Numbered from the stretch's first letter, positions 36,249 through 47,272 are shown. The stretch is DNA of 64,000 nt from Chitinophagales bacterium (GCA_025353485.1 JANXQO010000027.1:1-64000); one strand, 5' to 3'. Numbers and translations: made by a program. Notes: generated from the letters alone by a model not told the origin.

Positions 36249-36776
36249 TTATGGATATATCATTTTTATAAAACGATATAAAGCCAAAGGGCTAATAAAA
36301 ATAATATAGAGAATGCCAAAAACTGCGAGCAGCCATTTTACCGAAGAACAAATTGCAGTAATTGAGGAAATAATTATTGATTGATTTCCACTTAATGTTA
36401 TAAGCATGCCTGAATTTTCAATCATGTCCAGCAATCCTGCAACCAGAGCTGCCTTGGATAGCCCCAAGCCAATGCTCCTTATATTTCCCGAGAAATTTTT
36501 TGATAACTCTTTACAGGAATAAAATAAAAAGAGAGAGTAGAAAAAGAGAAGTCCAAAATCTATGTAAGTATTTGTTTTAGCAGCCTGTATCTTATCATCA
36601 AACTTCCACGCATTTAATATCTTGGACGTATGATAAGTGTTGTAAGCAAATTCAAGATTTAAAATTCCTAATGGTGTTTCAGGTGTTTTTAATTTTCTTT
36701 GTGTTGGTCTCATTTGCAAAAACACAAATAGGGTGCAGGCTAATAAAAAAAATGCTATCAGAATTTTGTTCATCAT
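36249..36776 (-). CDS. Membrane hypothetical protein
   Basis: Four hydrophobic segments; no family recognised. Confidence 0.6.
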   Translation of the reverse strand: MMNKILIAFFLLACTLFVFLQMRPTQRKLKTPETPLGILNLEFAYNTYHTSKILNAWKFDDKIQAAKTNTYIDFGLLFFYSLFLFYSCKELSKNFSGNIRSIGLGLSKAALVAGLLDMIENSGMLITLSGNQSIIISSITAICSSVKWLLAVFGILYIIFISPLALYRFIKMIYP

Positions 36777-36782
36777 AATTAA

Positions 36783-37544
36783 CTACACCATTTTCTCATA
36801 GCGCTGCAATACATAATCCCAATTCACAACATTCCACCAGTTCTCAATATAATCTGCCCTTTTATTTTGATACTTTAAATAATAGGCATGTTCCCAAACA
36901 TCTAAACCCAATAGTGGAAAGCCTTTTATATCACTAACATTCATTAAAGGATTATCCTGATTGGGGGTAGATTGTATCTTGAGGATTTTATTTTTATCTG
37001 CGTAAAGCCAAACCCAGCCACTGCCAAAGCGGTTTTTACCTGCATCAGAAAACTGCGTTTTAAAATTTGTGAAAGAAGTAAAAGTTGTTTCAATGGCCTG
37101 CAGCAACTTACCTGTTGGCATATTATTATTTTGTTTAGCACGCATACTTTGCCAAAACATTTCGTGATTATAATGCCCGCCGCCATTGTTACGAATCTTT
37201 GCAGAATATTTGGAGACATTTGCAAGAATATCTTCAAGCGAACTTGCAGCATCAATACCTTCAGCCTGTGCTGCATCTTTTAAATTTTTTGAATAGGCTG
37301 CTGCATGTTTTGTGTAATGTATTTCCATAGTTGTTGCATCAATTACATTTTCCAATGCATCATATTTGTAGGGTAATGGCTTTTGATCGAAGCCCGTTTT
37401 AAACGGAGATGTAACAACATTTTTAGATGATGAACAGGATTCAAGAAAAGAGCCTAATACTCCTGCACCTATTGTTATTGCAAGCGTACCTTTCACAGAG
37501 TTTTTTACAAAATCCCTGCGATCTGATTTAGTTGATGATGACAT
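36783..37544 (-). CDS. Fe/Mn superoxide dismutase with Tat-like/lipoprotein export signal
   Basis: HYTKHAAAYSKNLKDAAQ, GGGHYNHEMFWQSM, FGSGWVWLYADK, LDVWEHAYYLKYQNKRADYIENWWNVVNWDYV; N-term SDRRDFVKNSVKGTLAITIGAGVLGSFLESCSSSK. Confidence 0.92.
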   Translation of the reverse strand: MSSSTKSDRRDFVKNSVKGTLAITIGAGVLGSFLESCSSSKNVVTSPFKTGFDQKPLPYKYDALENVIDATTMEIHYTKHAAAYSKNLKDAAQAEGIDAASSLEDILANVSKYSAKIRNNGGGHYNHEMFWQSMRAKQNNNMPTGKLLQAIETTFTSFTNFKTQFSDAGKNRFGSGWVWLYADKNKILKIQSTPNQDNPLMNVSDIKGFPLLGLDVWEHAYYLKYQNKRADYIENWWNVVNWDYVLQRYEKMV

Positions 37545-37555
37545 ATTTTTTTTAT

Positions 37556-38992
37556 TTAAGTAGATAATTGTTTTTCTTTTTTAAAAATCCCTGATACTTT
37601 TTTAAGAAATATATAATAAGCTTCTTTATTAAATAGTTGCGAATCCCTTGTTGCTTTGTAAGTAAGAAAAATACCCACAGGAAGTAGTACAATAACAGGC
37701 AGCCACATACCTGTCATAGGCGTTAAGCTTTGTTGACGTACCAGCTTTTCACCAAATGTACTTAGCAAATGGAAGATAGTGAAGAAAGTTAGTGCTACAA
37801 GAATTGGTAACCCCAATCCGCCCCTTCTAATTATAGAGCCTAACGGGGCGCCAATAAAAAGCAAAACCAGGCACGCTGCTGATAAGGAAAATTTTCTGTG
37901 CCACTCTACTAATAGTGAGCGTTTGTTTACTGTGATATTATCAAACTCTGCACCTGTAATTTGCATTACGTTTCGGGAACTGTTTACTGCAATAAGTGAA
38001 GTTTGATTTACAATAGATTTTAAAGAATCCGGTATAAGTTCATCGAATGTTTTTACATTAATTTTATCTGCCATTGCATTTTGTAATTCACTCTTTTTAT
38101 ACTTACTGTAATTGAAATATGGAGTCATTTCAGTTTGTGTTCTTTTAGCAAAAAGGGCTTTATTTTTATTTACGGAATCCAGCTCTTTATCAAGCTGCCG
38201 AAGCGTTTGCATTTTAAAATTATTTTTATAAAAGCTATCCGGGGTAAACTGTATATCCAGTTGGCTAAGATCAAATAGTTTGTTATACTCTTTAAAACTC
38301 AATCTTACAAATTCATTATTTACTTCACTCATCTGCCCTTTCTCTTCATACCGATAGCCATTTTGTAATTTGAATTCAAGAAATTTTTTATCATAACTTG
38401 TTTTCATTGTTCCTTTTTCAGAGATCACTGTGTTATCCTGCGGGCCATTTGATTGTTCATAAATCAAAATACCACCCAACGTTGTTTTATCCTTTTCCTT
38501 TTTTGCCACCTTTATTGAAAACCCTTTAAAGCCATTGTAAAACACGCCTTCTTTGAGGTCGAAAGCCGGGCTCTTACGATAGATGTCGTTATAGATAACA
38601 GCAAATTTTAAATTGGCAACGGGAATTACATAATTAGCAAAAAGGAAAGTGATAAAACATAAAACAACCGCAACAAAAAAAAGCGGACGCATAAATCTTA
38701 GTAAAGAAATTCCGGATGATTTAACAGCAACCAATTCAAAATTTTCTCCAAGCTTACCAAAGGTCATTATCGAAGAAAGCAAAATTGCAATTGGCAATGC
38801 AAGTGTAACCAGTGTTGCACTTGCATAAATTATAAACTTAGTAAGTGTTACAACATCCAGCCCCTTGCCAACCAGATCATCAATATACTTCCAGAGGATC
38901 TGCATCATAAAAACAAATAGCGTAATAAAAAAAGTAACTATAAACGGGCCTACAAAGGCTTTAAGAATGAGTTTATCTAACTTTTTAATCAC
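37556..38992 (-). CDS. LptF/LptG family permease (YjgP/YjgQ)
   Basis: MIKKLDKLILKAFVGPFIVTFFITLFVFMMQILWKYIDDLVGKGL and GAPLGSIIRRGGLGLPILVAL. Confidence 0.9.
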   Translation of the reverse strand: MIKKLDKLILKAFVGPFIVTFFITLFVFMMQILWKYIDDLVGKGLDVVTLTKFIIYASATLVTLALPIAILLSSIMTFGKLGENFELVAVKSSGISLLRFMRPLFFVAVVLCFITFLFANYVIPVANLKFAVIYNDIYRKSPAFDLKEGVFYNGFKGFSIKVAKKEKDKTTLGGILIYEQSNGPQDNTVISEKGTMKTSYDKKFLEFKLQNGYRYEEKGQMSEVNNEFVRLSFKEYNKLFDLSQLDIQFTPDSFYKNNFKMQTLRQLDKELDSVNKNKALFAKRTQTEMTPYFNYSKYKKSELQNAMADKINVKTFDELIPDSLKSIVNQTSLIAVNSSRNVMQITGAEFDNITVNKRSLLVEWHRKFSLSAACLVLLFIGAPLGSIIRRGGLGLPILVALTFFTIFHLLSTFGEKLVRQQSLTPMTGMWLPVIVLLPVGIFLTYKATRDSQLFNKEAYYIFLKKVSGIFKKEKQLST

Positions 38993-39036
38993 AGAAAAAC
39001 TATGTTTAACTTTATAAGAAACGTATCTTTTTACAG

Positions 39037-39708
39037 ATGGAAACTATTGCAAAAATACAGCTTTCACCACAGGAAACAGAGTTAGTAAAAAATACAATAT
39101 GGCTTTTGGATAAGCAAAACATTATTAAAAAAGTGTATGCTATGTTTGGCGAACTTAGTGAAGTAATTAAGTTAGAATTAAAGTCTTCCGGTGATTTATT
39201 TCCGGGGAATATTAAAAACCCGAACGGTAAAATTTCAAAAGGAGAAAACTACAAAAACCTTCCCTATGTTATATTGGATACTCCTGCATTTTTTGACAAG
39301 AAAAATATTTTTGCAATAAGAACAATGTTTTGGTGGGGAAATTTTTTCAGTGTTACGCTGCATCTGTCAGGAATTTTTAAAGAACAGTTTGCTAAAAATG
39401 ATTCGGAGTTGTTTTCTTTATTACAAAAAAATAATTTTTTTATTTGTATCAATAAAGATGAATGGGAGCATCACTTTGCAGAGGATAACTACCTGCCTGC
39501 TTCAACAATAACAGTACCTGAATTTGAAACAATAAATGCGAAAGATTTTTTTAAGGTGGCAAAAAAGATACCCCTTTCTGAATGGCAGAATGCAAATGAA
39601 TTTATAATAAATTGTTTCAGGGAAATTATACAGTTACTGCAGATCAGTTACCGAGCCGGTAAAAAAGATCTTTTATCTGTGTCTCCCAAAGCTGGCTCTG
39701 GTCTTTGA
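39037..39708 (+). CDS. Hypothetical protein
   Basis: Long ORF with coding-like composition; overlaps the next gene tail-to-tail by 65 nt. Confidence 0.65.
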   Translation: METIAKIQLSPQETELVKNTIWLLDKQNIIKKVYAMFGELSEVIKLELKSSGDLFPGNIKNPNGKISKGENYKNLPYVILDTPAFFDKKNIFAIRTMFWWGNFFSVTLHLSGIFKEQFAKNDSELFSLLQKNNFFICINKDEWEHHFAEDNYLPASTITVPEFETINAKDFFKVAKKIPLSEWQNANEFIINCFREIIQLLQISYRAGKKDLLSVSPKAGSGL

Positions 39709-40027
39709 TTTCCTTCTTTTCTGCAAAATCAGTTATAGTAAGAATAGTGAGATTTGTTACTTCGGATTTATCTATTCTAAATTCAAAATATTCATCCTTT
39801 GGAGAATTTATCCAGTGGTAACGGATAAATTTATTTTCTTCACTTTCCATTACTTCTGCATCTTCTTCTTCTGATCCATCCCATGAAAAACTATACAGTC
39901 CGTCTTTCTCATCCACTTTATCTGCAAACCATTCCTGCATGCCGGTTGGGTTTGACAAAAATTCATACAAAATTCCCGGTGAACATCTAACAGGATATTC
40001 TAATGTAAACTTAACTTTCTTACTCAT
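39644..40027 (-). CDS. START-like/SRPBCC (AHSA1-type) protein
   Basis: KVKFTLEYPVRCSPGILYEFLSNPTGMQEWFADKVDEKDGLYSFSWDGSEEEAEV... Confidence 0.85.
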   Translation of the reverse strand: MSKKVKFTLEYPVRCSPGILYEFLSNPTGMQEWFADKVDEKDGLYSFSWDGSEEEDAEVMESEENKFIRYHWINSPKDEYFEFRIDKSEVTNLTILTITDFAEKKEIKDQSQLWETQIKDLFYRLGN

Positions 40028-40268
40028 CTTTATTATCTGTGTATGTGCAATAATAGAAAATAAATCAACTAAACAAAATTTTATTTAAGCCGGATAAAAA
40101 AAAATTAGTAAAAATTGTATTGATAAAAATTCTTTGGCCTCAATTTGATACTAAATAAAAAATTTTTTTACATACTTTAAAAGCTATAATTTACGTTATG
40201 TGGAATTATTAACAATGTATTAACCACAGCGTGTCCAAATATTTCTTTTAAACCAACCAATACAGCTT

Positions 40269-41141
40269 ATGAGTATGAGACAACTTAAGATATCCAAATC
40301 TATCACTAATCGTGAAAGCCAGAGTTTGGAGAAATATCTTCAGGAAATAGGAAAAGTTGATCTTATTACTCCCGAAGAGGAAGTAAAACTTGCAGTACTT
40401 ATTAAACAAGGTGATCAAAAAGCGTTAGACAGGTTAACCAAAGCTAATTTACGTTTCGTAGTTTCTGTTGCAAAGCAATATCAAAACCAGGGGCTTACTT
40501 TACCTGATCTTATAAATGAAGGGAACCTTGGTTTGATAAAAGCAGCACAACGCTTTGATGAAACACGTGGATTTAAATTTATTTCTTATGGTGTTTGGTG
40601 GATACGCCAAAGTATTTTGCAGGCACTGGCTGAACAGGCAAGAATAGTTCGCTTACCATTAAATAAAGTTGGGTTAACAAACCGTATTAGCAGGGCATAT
40701 TCACAATTAGAACAGGAACTTGAAAGGGAGCCTACACACGAAGAATTAGCTTCTTATTTAGAAATGGATACGGAGGAAGTAGCAGCAACTTTAAGTGTAG
40801 CATCCCGCCATCTCAGTATGGATTCTCCTTTAAGTGATGGTGAAGAAAGTACCCTTATTGATGTTCTTCGCAATCCTAATGCCGACAGCAGCGACCTGAA
40901 AATAGAATTTAAAGAATCCCTTAAAAAAGAGATAGACCGTTCATTAAGCGCTTTAACCGAAAGGCAAAAAGATGTAATCCGTTATTTTTTCGGAATTGGA
41001 ATTGATCATCCTATGAGCCTGGAAGATATCGGCGATCATTTTCATTTAACAAGAGAAAGAGTAAGGCAAATAAAAGACAAGGCATTAATAAAATTAAGAT
41101 CAGCCACAAGGTGTGATATGCTAAGAGCATATATGGGATAA
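40269..41141 (+). CDS. rpoD: Primary-type sigma-70 factor (RpoD/SigA)
   Basis: [56 protein letters not shown]; region 4 [21 protein letters not shown]. Confidence 0.95.
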   Translation: MSMRQLKISKSITNRESQSLEKYLQEIGKVDLITPEEEVKLAVLIKQGDQKALDRLTKANLRFVVSVAKQYQNQGLTLPDLINEGNLGLIKAAQRFDETRGFKFISYGVWWIRQSILQALAEQARIVRLPLNKVGLTNRISRAYSQLEQELEREPTHEELASYLEMDTEEVAATLSVASRHLSMDSPLSDGEESTLIDVLRNPNADSSDLKIEFKESLKKEIDRSLSALTERQKDVIRYFFGIGIDHPMSLEDIGDHFHLTRERVRQIKDKALIKLRSATRCDMLRAYMG

Positions 41142-41168
41142 GATTTCTTAATTTTGTTTCACATATTT

Positions 41169-41206
41169 AAAGTGAATATGACATTAGTTATATTCACTTT
41201 TTTATT
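41169..41206 (+). terminator. Rho-independent terminator after the sigma factor gene
   Basis: AAGTGAATAT-loop-ATATTCACTTTTTT stem-loop with T-tract. Confidence 0.75.
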
Positions 41207-41235
41207 TTTAAGAATTTTAAAATTTTATATAGATC

Positions 41236-42558
41236 ATGTTTGAATCATTAAGTGATAAATTAGATTCCGCTTTTAAAAACCTGAAAGGCCAGGGTAGAAT
41301 TACAGAATTAAATATTGCTTCTACATTAAAAGAAATACGACGTGCTCTTGTAGATGCCGACGTGAATTATAAAATTGCAAAAGAGTTCACTGATTCAGTT
41401 AAAGAAAAGGCAACCGGTGAAAAGGTTATCAATGCCATAAGCCCGGGGCAATTGATGGTGAAAATTGTAAAGGATGAACTGGCGGAATTAATGGGCGGTA
41501 CCGAAAGTGATCTTGATTTGAAAGGCAATCCCACCATCATTTTGATAGCAGGTTTACAAGGAAGTGGTAAAACAACATTCAGTGGTAAACTGGCAAATTA
41601 TCTTAAAACAAAAAAAGGAAAATCACCGCTGCTTGTTGCTGCAGATATTTATCGTCCTGCTGCAATTGAGCAATTAAAAATATTGGGAGAACAGGTTAAT
41701 GTAGATGTTTACAGTGACCCTGAAAATAAAGATGCCGTTTCAATTGTACAAAATGCTGTTAAAGAAGCTAAGTCTAAAAATAAAAATGTGATCATCATTG
41801 ATACTGCCGGTCGCTTAGCAGTTGATGAAGTGATGATGACCGAAGTTGCCAACATTAAAGCTGCTGTTAATCCGCAGGAGATTTTATTTGTGGTGGATAG
41901 TATGACAGGACAGGATGCTGTAAATACTGCCGCTGAATTCAACCGCCGGTTAGATTTCACGGGTGTTGTGTTAACAAAGTTGGATGGTGATACAAGAGGT
42001 GGTGCGGCTATATCTATTAAATACACAGTTACCAAACCCATAAAGTTTGTAAGCAGTGGCGAAAAAATGGATACGCTGGATATTTTTTATCCTGAACGTA
42101 TGGCCCAGCGGATATTAGGCATGGGAGATATTGTGAGCCTGGTAGAAAAGGCGCAGGAACAGTTTGATGAAGAACAAGCAAAAAAACTGGAGAAAAGGAT
42201 CCGTAAAAACCAGTTTGATTTTGAAGATTTTAAAACCCAGTTGCAGCAAATTAAAAAAATGGGGAACCTTAAAGATTTGATGGGCATGATACCGGGTGTT
42301 GGCAAACAAATAAAAGATATTGATATTAATGATGATTCTTTTAAGGGTATTGAAGCTATGATAAACTCTATGACTTTAGAAGAACGCCAGAATCCTGATG
42401 TTATAAACCCAGGTCGTAAGCAACGGATAGCCAAGGGGAGTGGAAAGGATATTGCTGAGCTAAATGCATTTATTAAACAGTTTGAACAGATGAAAGATAT
42501 GATGAAAATGATGAACAAAATGCCTATGAGCAGGCTTGCAGGGTTGGGTAAAAGATAA
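41236..42558 (+). CDS. ffh: Signal recognition particle protein Ffh
   Basis: AGLQGSGKTTFSGKLA, DIYRPAAIEQL, IDTAGRLAVD, TKLDGDTRGGAA. Confidence 0.97.
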   Translation: MFESLSDKLDSAFKNLKGQGRITELNIASTLKEIRRALVDADVNYKIAKEFTDSVKEKATGEKVINAISPGQLMVKIVKDELAELMGGTESDLDLKGNPTIILIAGLQGSGKTTFSGKLANYLKTKKGKSPLLVAADIYRPAAIEQLKILGEQVNVDVYSDPENKDAVSIVQNAVKEAKSKNKNVIIIDTAGRLAVDEVMMTEVANIKAAVNPQEILFVVDSMTGQDAVNTAAEFNRRLDFTGVVLTKLDGDTRGGAAISIKYTVTKPIKFVSSGEKMDTLDIFYPERMAQRILGMGDIVSLVEKAQEQFDEEQAKKLEKRIRKNQFDFEDFKTQLQQIKKMGNLKDLMGMIPGVGKQIKDIDINDDSFKGIEAMINSMTLEERQNPDVINPGRKQRIAKGSGKDIAELNAFIKQFEQMKDMMKMMNKMPMSRLAGLGKR

Positions 42559-42657
42559 TTTTATTTTTTTCATTTGGATTTTGGGTTCTCACTCCTTATC
42601 TTCGCTGTCCTTTAGAAACAAAATTTATTCACAACCCAAAAAAAATTTCTATTTTTT

Positions 42658-43161
42658 ATGGCTGTAAAAATGAGATTGCAACGGCATGGCTCAAAGAAGA
42701 GACCATTTTACTTTATAGTAGTTGCAGACGGACGTAGCCCCCGTGATGGTAAATTCATCCAAAAATTAGGCTCTTATAATCCCTTAACCATTCCTGCTAC
42801 TATACAAATCGACAGGCAAAAAGCATTGGATTGGCTGCACAAAGGTGCACAGCCCACTGATACTGTACGCAGAATATTAAGCTTTAAAGGAGTATTGTTC
42901 CTTAAGCATTTATTACGTGGTGTTAGCCTCGGTTTATTTGATGAAGCAACAGCAATGGAAAAATTTACCAAGTGGAGTGGAGAGCATGAGCAGGAATTTG
43001 CAAAGCGCCAGGAGAGTCACAAAAAAGCAAGACCTAAAGGCACCCAGCCTTTTGTAAAAAGAGAAGCTCCAAAGAAAACAGAAGAAGCCCCACAAGCTTC
43101 TGAAACCGTTTCGCAGGATGCTGATGCAAGTGCTGAAACTGAGCAAAAAACAGAAGAATAA
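42658..43161 (+). CDS. rpsP: 30S ribosomal protein S16
   Basis: [42 protein letters not shown] with acidic/Ala-rich tail. Confidence 0.97.
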   Translation: MAVKMRLQRHGSKKRPFYFIVVADGRSPRDGKFIQKLGSYNPLTIPATIQIDRQKALDWLHKGAQPTDTVRRILSFKGVLFLKHLLRGVSLGLFDEATAMEKFTKWSGEHEQEFAKRQESHKKARPKGTQPFVKREAPKKTEEAPQASETVSQDADASAETEQKTEE

Positions 43162-43180
43162 AATCTTTATTATAAAGTAT

Positions 43181-43211
43181 AAAAGTCCCGGTTTTTATCT
43201 GGACTTTTTTT
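43181..43211 (+). terminator. Rho-independent terminator after rpsP
   Basis: AAAAGTCC-cggtttttatct-GGACTTTTTTT. Confidence 0.75.
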
Positions 43212-43340
43212 ATTGTGGTGATAGTTCTTTCCATAATTTTTTTATCAGCATTGCTAATCTGAAGAGGGAGCAGGTGTGCTGGTAGGCAATATGTTGATGA
43301 ATTGTTGAGAGCAGGAATGGAATTTTACTTCCCTGAATTT

Positions 43341-44354
43341 TTAAAACTTAGGACAGGGAACATTTTTTCCACCAACAGGCTTTTTGATATAGATTAAAGA
43401 AAGCTCCATACCACCACGGCTTTGCGATCCTGATTTTAAGCTGGATGTATTAATATCATAGCTGGCGCCGATACGCATCCCCCCAAATTCCAACCCTAAA
43501 TAAGGTATAATTGCATCATTTAATCTCATCCATAATCCTCCATAAATGTTGGTAGGATTGTTATCATCATTATTTAAGGATGATGAAATAGCGCCTCCAA
43601 TTGTTGTTTCGGTTGATTTACCCTGCAACTGAAAAATGCCACTCGTATGTAATGTAAGAACATCAGAAACAGGAAAATATCCCCCTGCACTTATAGTTGT
43701 ACGTGCATCAATGTTCCAACTGCCACCTTTAAAACTTTCTTTAGGACGGTTGATATGGTACATGGATGCGCCCAGGTAAAAATTATTTTTGTCACTGGTA
43801 GATACAGTGTAAATTATACCTGCATTTACATCAAAATAATTGATGTTTGAATTATTGATACTAGAGATATCAGCACTGGGAACACTCAGGTCAAAACCAA
43901 ACGGTGTAAGCTGATCCTCAAAAATTAATTTTGACCAATCAAGCCTTTTCTGACCATACACAGCCTGAAACCCAATCCCTATCTGGCTAAAGCCATCTTC
44001 ATTTAAAGCTTTGTGATATGCTGTAGAAATACCAATGTAATTATTAGTTAGTACACCGCCTGCTGCCTTATCAGTTAATGCAATTATTCCAACACCCCAT
44101 GTATCATTTTCAGGAATTATTTTATTAAGTATTGAAAAATCCACACTTAAAGTAGAAGTGGTGTATACATTGTTAAAGGCAGGCCATTGATTGCGGTAGT
44201 TGCCTGCCACCCTTAATGTGCCATCAAACTTTCCGGTTAATGCAGGATTTAAGGTTAACGGTGATGCAAAGAATTGTGAGAAATGTGGATCCTGTGCATT
44301 AACACCAAATGATAAACATACTACAACACTAATAACAAGGAAAATTTTTCTCAT
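43341..44354 (-). CDS. PorP/SprF family type IX secretion membrane protein
   Basis: QDPHFSQFFASPLTLNPALTGKFDGTLRVAGNYRNQWPAF. Confidence 0.92.
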   Translation of the reverse strand: MRKIFLVISVVVCLSFGVNAQDPHFSQFFASPLTLNPALTGKFDGTLRVAGNYRNQWPAFNNVYTTSTLSVDFSILNKIIPENDTWGVGIIALTDKAAGGVLTNNYIGISTAYHKALNEDGFSQIGIGFQAVYGQKRLDWSKLIFEDQLTPFGFDLSVPSADISSINNSNINYFDVNAGIIYTVSTSDKNNFYLGASMYHINRPKESFKGGSWNIDARTTISAGGYFPVSDVLTLHTSGIFQLQGKSTETTIGGAISSSLNNDDNNPTNIYGGLWMRLNDAIIPYLGLEFGGMRIGASYDINTSSLKSGSQSRGGMELSLIYIKKPVGGKNVPCPKF

Positions 44355-44560
44355 TTTCTAAATTTCAGAATCTTAAAGATAAGATTTTTATTGTTTTATT
44401 TGAGGGGAATAAGTTAGCTAAATAAATGACAATTTTTTTGAATGAAGGGCTGCATATATATTGAAATAATGAATGAGAAATAATGAATAAGAAATTAATA
44501 ATTATTAATTCATAGTCAACTCCGTACATCTTACTTCATACATCTTACCTCCTTAGGCTA

Positions 44561-45211
44561 TCACATTTGCACCTTTACTCCATAAGCAAGATCCCCTGCA
44601 TCGCCAAGTCCCGGTACTATATAACCTTTTGCGGTTAATTCATCATCAATATCTCCACACCAGATAGTTGCTTTGGGCTCGGCTCTTAAAACATATTCAA
44701 TGCCCACTGTACAGGCAATTGCACAAACAAAATGTATTTCCGAAGGACTACCTTCCTCACGAATAAATTGAATTGTTTTTACCAATGATGCGCCGGTTGC
44801 CAGCATAGGATCAGAAATTATCACTACACGATCTTCCATCTCAGGGCAGCTTATATAATCCAAACTTATTTCAAAACTGCCATCAGCATTATGTTTACGG
44901 TAAGCGCTGATGAAAGCATTATCGGCCTTATCAAAATAATTAAGCAAGCCCTGGTGCATTGGCAGCCCTGCCCTTAAGATAGTTGCCAGTACAGGTTGTT
45001 TTTCTAAAACCTTACAGGAAGATGTTCCTAACGGTGTGGTAACCTCTTTTTCTACCCATGATAATTTTTTACTTATTTCATATGCGGCAGCTTCACCAAT
45101 TCTTTCAAGATTACACCGGAAACGAAGCCTGTCATCCTGCACGTCAAAATCCCTTAATTCACTTATCCAGTTACTTATCAAAGAGTGCTCTTCGCTGAGA
45201 TTGATAACCAT
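44561..45211 (-). CDS. upp: Uracil phosphoribosyltransferase
   Basis: LRAGLPMHQGLLNYFDKADNAFISAYR, DPMLATGASLVKTI, PGLGDAGDLAYG. Confidence 0.93.
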   Translation of the reverse strand: MVINLSEEHSLISNWISELRDFDVQDDRLRFRCNLERIGEAAAYEISKKLSWVEKEVTTPLGTSSCKVLEKQPVLATILRAGLPMHQGLLNYFDKADNAFISAYRKHNADGSFEISLDYISCPEMEDRVVIISDPMLATGASLVKTIQFIREEGSPSEIHFVCAIACTVGIEYVLRAEPKATIWCGDIDDELTAKGYIVPGLGDAGDLAYGVKVQM

Positions 45212-45330
45212 TATTAATTAAATTAATTTTTAAAACACCTGCGAAGATTAATTTATAAATTTGAATTACTGAACATCTTCACCTTACACAAAAATATATT
45301 TTTTATAAGTAGGGCATATAAATAAGAATT

Positions 45331-46434
45331 ATGGTATATAAAGTAATTGGTTTAATGAGTGGCAGCTCCCTTGACGGGCTGGATATTGCCTTTGTACACC
45401 TGCAGGAAAACGGTGGTAAATGGAGTTACGAAATTTTATATGCTGATTGTTATGAATACGACAACACATGGATAAATAAATTAAAAAATGCAATCGGGCT
45501 TACTGCAATGGATTATCAATTGCTGCATACTGAATACGGTCATTATCTTGGCAAACAAATAAATATTTTTATAGAGAAAAATAATCTGTATCACCAGGTA
45601 AGTTTAATTTCTTCTCACGGCCATACTACTTTTCATGTACCGCAAAAATTAATGACAGCACAACTTGGCGATGGCGCTGCAATAGCTGCAGAAACACAGC
45701 TCCCTGTTGTAACAGACTTAAGAGCCATGGATGTAGCTTTTGGTGGTCAGGGAGCGCCTATTGTTCCTATTGGTGAAAAATTATTGCTTGGTGATTATAC
45801 TTATTTTTTAAATCTTGGTGGCATTGCAAATATCTCAGTAAATATTAATGATACTTTTATTGCCTTTGATGTTTGTGCTGCCAACCGTGTATTAAATATG
45901 CTTGCAGAAGAAAAAGGTTTTGTATTTGATACTGATGGAAAAATGGCTACTGCCGGAAATATTAATAATGAACTTTTGCAAAAATTAAATAAACTGGAAT
46001 ATTACAAACTTCCGCACCCTAAATCATTAGCCAACAATTTTGGAATTGAAACGGTATTCCCTATAATAAAACAAGCATCCATTAATATTGAAGATGCAAT
46101 GAGAACGTATGCAGAGCATATTGTTCTTCAAATAAAAAATGCAATAACAACTACTTCAGAAAACCACAAATCACAAACTACAAATTACAAACTCTTAGCA
46201 ACGGGTGGGGGTGCTTTTAATTCTTTTTTAATAAAAAGATTAAAAGATGTTTTAAACGAAATGAATATAGAAATAATTATTCCTGAAGAAAATTTAATAA
46301 AATATAAAGAGGCGCTGATAATGGCTCTGATGGGCACTTTGCGGTGGAGGGAGGAATACAATGTTCTTGCATCTGTTACCGGGGCAAAACGCAACAGCAT
46401 AGGCGGTGCCTTATGGCTTGGCGCAGAAGCTTAA
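45331..46434 (+). CDS. anmK: Anhydro-N-acetylmuramic acid kinase
   Basis: GLMSGSSLDGLDIAFVHL, SSHGHTTFHVP, FLNLGGIANIS, FDVCAANRVLN. Confidence 0.92.
   Translation: MVYKVIGLMSGSSLDGLDIAFVHLQENGGKWSYEILYADCYEYDNTWINKLKNAIGLTAMDYQLLHTEYGHYLGKQINIFIEKNNLYHQVSLISSHGHTTFHVPQKLMTAQLGDGAAIAAETQLPVVTDLRAMDVAFGGQGAPIVPIGEKLLLGDYTYFLNLGGIANISVNINDTFIAFDVCAANRVLNMLAEEKGFVFDTDGKMATAGNINNELLQKLNKLEYYKLPHPKSLANNFGIETVFPIIKQASINIEDAMRTYAEHIVLQIKNAITTTSENHKSQTTNYKLLATGGGAFNSFLIKRLKDVLNEMNIEIIIPEENLIKYKEALIMALMGTLRWREEYNVLASVTGAKRNSIGGALWLGAEA
46162..46195. repeat. ACAAACT/ACAAATT word repeat in frame inside anmK
   Basis: aaccacaaatcacaaactacaaattacaaactc translated NHKSQTTNYKL. Confidence 0.75.
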
Positions 46435-47213
46435 TGGGGTTGCACTCTTAATCTTTCCGTCATTATGCGTGGTTTTAAAAGCTTAATCGCGGAGTCCGGT
46501 TTATAAGTATATAACACAGCCGGGTTTGCTTTTAGTTTTGCTATCAATTCGTTTTCTGTTTGAATTTTTACTTTCGCTTTTGATTGAATATCAATAGCAC
46601 TGTCAATCATTATTGTGTGTGATGAATCAATAAAATTTATTCCAAACGTTTTTATATCAGCAGAATTAAAATCCCTGCTAAGGTTTAAAACTTTATATCC
46701 ATCATCTTTATTAAATATGCAAAGTGCTTTTGGCAAAGCCACTTTGCCATTCTGTAATTCAGCATTAAAGTTCATTGAAAATTCTCCCGTTTCATAAAAA
46801 TTGGTACCACTTTCATCAAAAAAAACTTTTGTTTGTTTTGGGGAAGTGGAAACTACATTTCCTTTCATTACCCATTGTTGATGGCCATTCATTGTATTTT
46901 CCAATTCTTTTATTTTTTGATTTTGCTGTTCTATAATTTTAGCCTGTCCATTTTTTAACAGCGGAAAAAAAACGCCGATGGAAGTTAGTACCAACAAAAA
47001 ATATCCACCAAAGGCACCTGTAAGTTTTATATTTAATCCTTTAAAAGGCCCGCTAACAATGGTTTTTGAAGGGAGAAATTTATAAAGCAGAAAAGCAGGT
47101 AGTAAAGGTAGTAGCAGCACTGCGGCAAGCACATATAAAAATGTATTGGTAGTACCCATAACAATTGTTTGTATAAATTTACTGCAAGCTTTTGCCAATT
47201 GCAATACCGGCAA
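46431..47213 (-). CDS. Membrane-anchored hypothetical protein
   Basis: Two N-terminal TM segments, soluble C-terminal region; no family recognised. Confidence 0.6.
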   Translation of the reverse strand: MPVLQLAKACSKFIQTIVMGTTNTFLYVLAAVLLLPLLPAFLLYKFLPSKTIVSGPFKGLNIKLTGAFGGYFLLVLTSIGVFFPLLKNGQAKIIEQQNQKIKELENTMNGHQQWVMKGNVVSTSPKQTKVFFDESGTNFYETGEFSMNFNAELQNGKVALPKALCIFNKDDGYKVLNLSRDFNSADIKTFGINFIDSSHTIMIDSAIDIQSKAKVKIQTENELIAKLKANPAVLYTYKPDSAIKLLKPRIMTERLRVQPH

Positions 47214-47272
47214 ATGATTTTTTTAACATCGTGTTTTAATAAAATTCATTTTCTTGTGGCAAAATATTTTTA

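Noticed and set aside
42087-42518. 143-aa ORF antisense to ffh
   Set aside because: Shadow ORF; ffh is unambiguous on the other strand.
46431-46434. Shared TTAA stop of anmK and the convergent membrane protein gene as a special feature
   Set aside because: A 4-nt convergent stop overlap is common in compact genomes.
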